Shown in pieces: positions 62,591 to 64,000 of a stretch of 64,000 nt of DNA; the stretch's first letter is position 1, and every line of letters begins with the position of its first letter. Below the pieces are notes generated by a model. The model did not search any database. It was not told the DNA's origin and saw nothing but the letters and a program-made list of their open reading frames with translations. Source of the stretch: an uncultured Lachnoclostridium sp. (GTDB lineage Bacteria > Bacillota > Clostridia > Lachnospirales > Lachnospiraceae). The position numbers and the translations under genes are program-made. The stretch covers positions 62,001-126,000 of the forward strand of contig CALWLW010000004.1 of NCBI GenBank assembly GCA_944381625.1, given 5' to 3'.

Positions 62591-62881
62591 TTATTGTCTC
62601 CATATAACTGTCCCGTCTTCCATTTCTATGCCCGTAGGTTTGTTATACTCAGATATCTCGATTAGCTGTCCTTGCTTTATGTTTATATCTTTCCAGTTTT
62701 TAACTATCTTTTCCACTTTAAATGCACAGGCGTAATATTCCCTGTAATTTTCTGCATCTTCTTCTAAACCATTATTCGTCTCAAAAATAGTGTCTATCAA
62801 TCCCACTATAACAATTTTTCCGAAATCCCATGATACTTTTAAACATGTTCCATTCGGATATTTGCTAACTGTTCTCATCAT
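62591..62881 (-). CDS. Small acidic protein of unknown function
   Basis: A 96-residue soluble protein (MMRTVSKYPNGTCLKVSWDF, then a C-terminal EISEYNKPTGIEMEDGTVIW). It is acidic, Tyr/Asn-rich and probably a small beta-barrel, reminiscent of immunity proteins but not assignable. The start at 62881 is chosen because it forms an ATGA overlap with the stop codon of the upstream 47-codon ORF. A longer start at 62890 is possible. Confidence 0.55.
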   Translation of the reverse strand: MMRTVSKYPNGTCLKVSWDFGKIVIVGLIDTIFETNNGLEEDAENYREYYACAFKVEKIVKNWKDINIKQGQLIEISEYNKPTGIEMEDGTVIWRQ

Positions 62882-63021
62882 CTCATCCATAAATAATACC
62901 TGTCCCTTCCCGTCATATCCAGTGAATTGATTTTGTCTCTCTTATCCATGTTCTCCTCACAATTCAGCTCAAACGATATTTTCCCTTTCTCGTTGTTTCT
63001 CAATGCCTCTGAGATTTTCAC
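62878..63021 (-). CDS. 47-codon ORF coupled to the downstream small gene
   Basis: The frame begins at a GTG (63021) with GGAG close by and reads VKISEALRNNEKGKISFELN, ending RYYLWMR. Its TGA overlaps the next ATG by four bases. An internal ATG at 62949 has a better GAGGAG site and would give 22 residues. The ATGA junction and coding-like composition support translation, but the start is doubtful. No family is recognised. Confidence 0.4.
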   Translation of the reverse strand: MKISEALRNNEKGKISFELNCEENMDKRDKINSLDMTGRDRYYLWMR

Positions 63022-63039
63022 TTCTCCTAACTTCAGAAT

Positions 63040-63546
63040 CTAACGGCCCAATTCAATGATCTCATATAAAACTTTCTCCAATTGTCGTTTTGAATCATCA
63101 CTAATATGCAACGATACAAGAGCAAGTACCGATGGTAATGAGCAGATAGCCAGACCCATAGTCACAGCCAAAAAGAAGCATGGCATTTTATTATACCCAT
63201 GTAAATACAATCTCAAAATAAGTTTTATAAACATCGTTACAGCAAATCCAATTGTTCCATATGCGAGTGCTTTAGCCAATTCATGTTTATCAAAAGAGTA
63301 ACAGATTCTAATTTCGTCTCCTTGTGAATATATTCGCCCTTCCAATATTGTAGGCATCCACCATTCTATTATGTTTCTGGGCGATAAATGTTTTGGACGA
63401 TATTGTATCCAAAAAAAATTATTCGTCAATTCACCTGAGAAGCCTGACATATGGAATTCATTAAAACTATGTACCTTATACTTAAAACAAATTCTGAACT
63501 TATTTATTGAAATGTTATTCAATAATATAGAAAAATTCTTTTTCAT
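63040..63546 (-). CDS. Two-helix membrane protein of unknown function
   Basis: A 168-residue protein from MKKNFSILLNN (an ATG six codons earlier is possible). Residues 1-95 are soluble and aromatic-rich (TNNFFWIQYRPKHLSPRN). Two hydrophobic helices follow (about 95-115 and 122-145), then a charged tail (SDDSKRQLEKVLYEIIEL). It is the first gene of the small AT-rich cluster with the two ORFs below it, separated by 18 bases. No family is recognised. Confidence 0.6.
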   Translation of the reverse strand: MKKNFSILLNNISINKFRICFKYKVHSFNEFHMSGFSGELTNNFFWIQYRPKHLSPRNIIEWWMPTILEGRIYSQGDEIRICYSFDKHELAKALAYGTIGFAVTMFIKLILRLYLHGYNKMPCFFLAVTMGLAICSLPSVLALVSLHISDDSKRQLEKVLYEIIELGR

Positions 63547-63609
63547 AGAATATCCATCATCCATGGGCCGCCTGCATCCCGCAGCGCAGCCCCCCTGACC
63601 ATCTGTACT

Positions 63610-64000
63610 TTATTTCTCCAGAACCGAACAGAACCCATCCACATCAAATCCGCAATAATGCCGTTCCTTTATCAATTCCTTTACCTGCCCCAAATACGGC
63701 AGCGACGGCATGGCTCCCATGCCGGAGACTGTGATTGCCGCCGTGTGGCTGGCAAATGCCAGCGCCTCCTGCTCCGTAAGTCCCGCCGTAATGCCCACGC
63801 AGAATGCGGCCACAAACGAATCTCCCGCCGCCGTCGGGTCCTTCACCTCCGGCATCCGGACGCACGGCGTGGAGCGGACGCCTTCTCCGTCGCAGATCAC
63901 GGCTCCATTGCTTCCCAGCGTCACGATGACTTTATCCACACCCATGGAGCGCAGCCGCTCCGCTGCCGCCAGAAGCTGCCCCTGGTCAATCCCATCTTCT
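63610..64000 (-). CDS. PfkB-family carbohydrate kinase, C-terminal part (cut by window edge)
   Basis: The C-terminal 129 codons of a ribokinase/PfkB sugar kinase; the front lies beyond position 64000. Visible parts are VIVTLGSNGAVICDGEG and the second PfkB signature DPTAAGDSFVAAFCVGIT, holding the catalytic Asp of GDSF, then a helical end with TAAITVSGMGAMPSLPYL. Substrate (ribose, fructose, nucleoside or deoxyketogluconate) cannot be read from this part. Confidence 0.9.
   Translation of the reverse strand, partial: EDGIDQGQLLAAAERLRSMGVDKVIVTLGSNGAVICDGEGVRSTPCVRMPEVKDPTAAGDSFVAAFCVGITAGLTEQEALAFASHTAAITVSGMGAMPSLPYLGQVKELIKERHYCGFDVDGFCSVLEK

Noticed and set aside
1..64000. CRISPR arrays, tRNA genes, insertion sequences or prophage
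   Set aside because: No regularly spaced repeats, tRNA cloverleaf or T-loop signatures, transposase genes with terminal repeats, or phage structural genes were seen on reading.

Overview
The window reads as chromosome of a gut-type Clostridia, most likely a Lachnospiraceae member. The reasons are the strong AGGAGG ribosome sites and sigma-A promoters, the paired glgC/glgD genes, the GGGtGRT/IscU-like pair, the dnaG-rpoD-trmK-nif3 block, an ATP-type PEP carboxykinase and a class A RNase P RNA. The assignment is an inference from gene content; no 16S or tRNA gene is present. GC content looks moderate, except for an AT-rich patch near the right end.

Layout. 0-2 kb: sbcC (cut by the window edge) and sbcD, then a structured repeat. 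2-7 kb: a DUF1963 (YwqG) protein, a small Cys-rich protein with the RNA ligase RtcB, a self-contained mini transcription unit, and pckA. 7-10.5 kb: NCS2 permease, an orphan Lon-type AAA+ ATPase, and thymidine kinase. 10.6-16 kb: an autoregulated TetR/iron-sulfur-flavoprotein pair, the GGGtGRT/IscU-like pair, and a Na/Pi symporter. 16-20.9 kb: exported proteins of unknown role and a small XRE regulator with four copies of a 13-mer. 20.9-28.6 kb: YigZ, a UvrD-like helicase, gltX, two small genes, then a DNA-repair operon in which an SPL-type radical SAM protein overlaps a fused MutM/HhH glycosylase. 28.6-34 kb: a frameshifted gene, carB without carA, and a MarR/cytidylate-kinase-like operon. 34-39.2 kb: a two-component system with an ABC exporter and matched TTACA-N4-TGTAA palindromes. 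39.3-41.6 kb: glgCD. 42-46.2 kb: a zinc-ribbon membrane protein, then a glucose-type PTS with its BglG-family antiterminator, RNA antiterminator site and terminator. 46.3-49.8 kb: exoA, a lipoprotein, rnpB and a PAP2 phosphatase. 49.8-59.7 kb: an acetyltransferase fragment, the operon dgt-dnaG-rpoD-trmK-nif3-nucleoside kinase, a DUF5662 protein and a degenerate GH13 protein. 59.7-63.6 kb: an AT-rich island of small orphan genes, an Rpn-family protein and decayed genes. The window ends inside a PfkB kinase.

Themes. Glycogen genes (glgC, glgD, the GH13 protein) sit in different operons. Several local regulators carry visible operators: TetR, MarR, XRE, the two-component system and the PTS antiterminator. 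The least explained items are the mini transcription unit at 4.6-4.9 kb, the GH13 protein lacking catalytic residues, the Lon-type AAA+ module without a protease, the glycosylase fusion beside the radical SAM gene, the XRE repeat system and the decaying island at 60-63.6 kb. I saw no CRISPR array, tRNA, insertion sequence or complete prophage.
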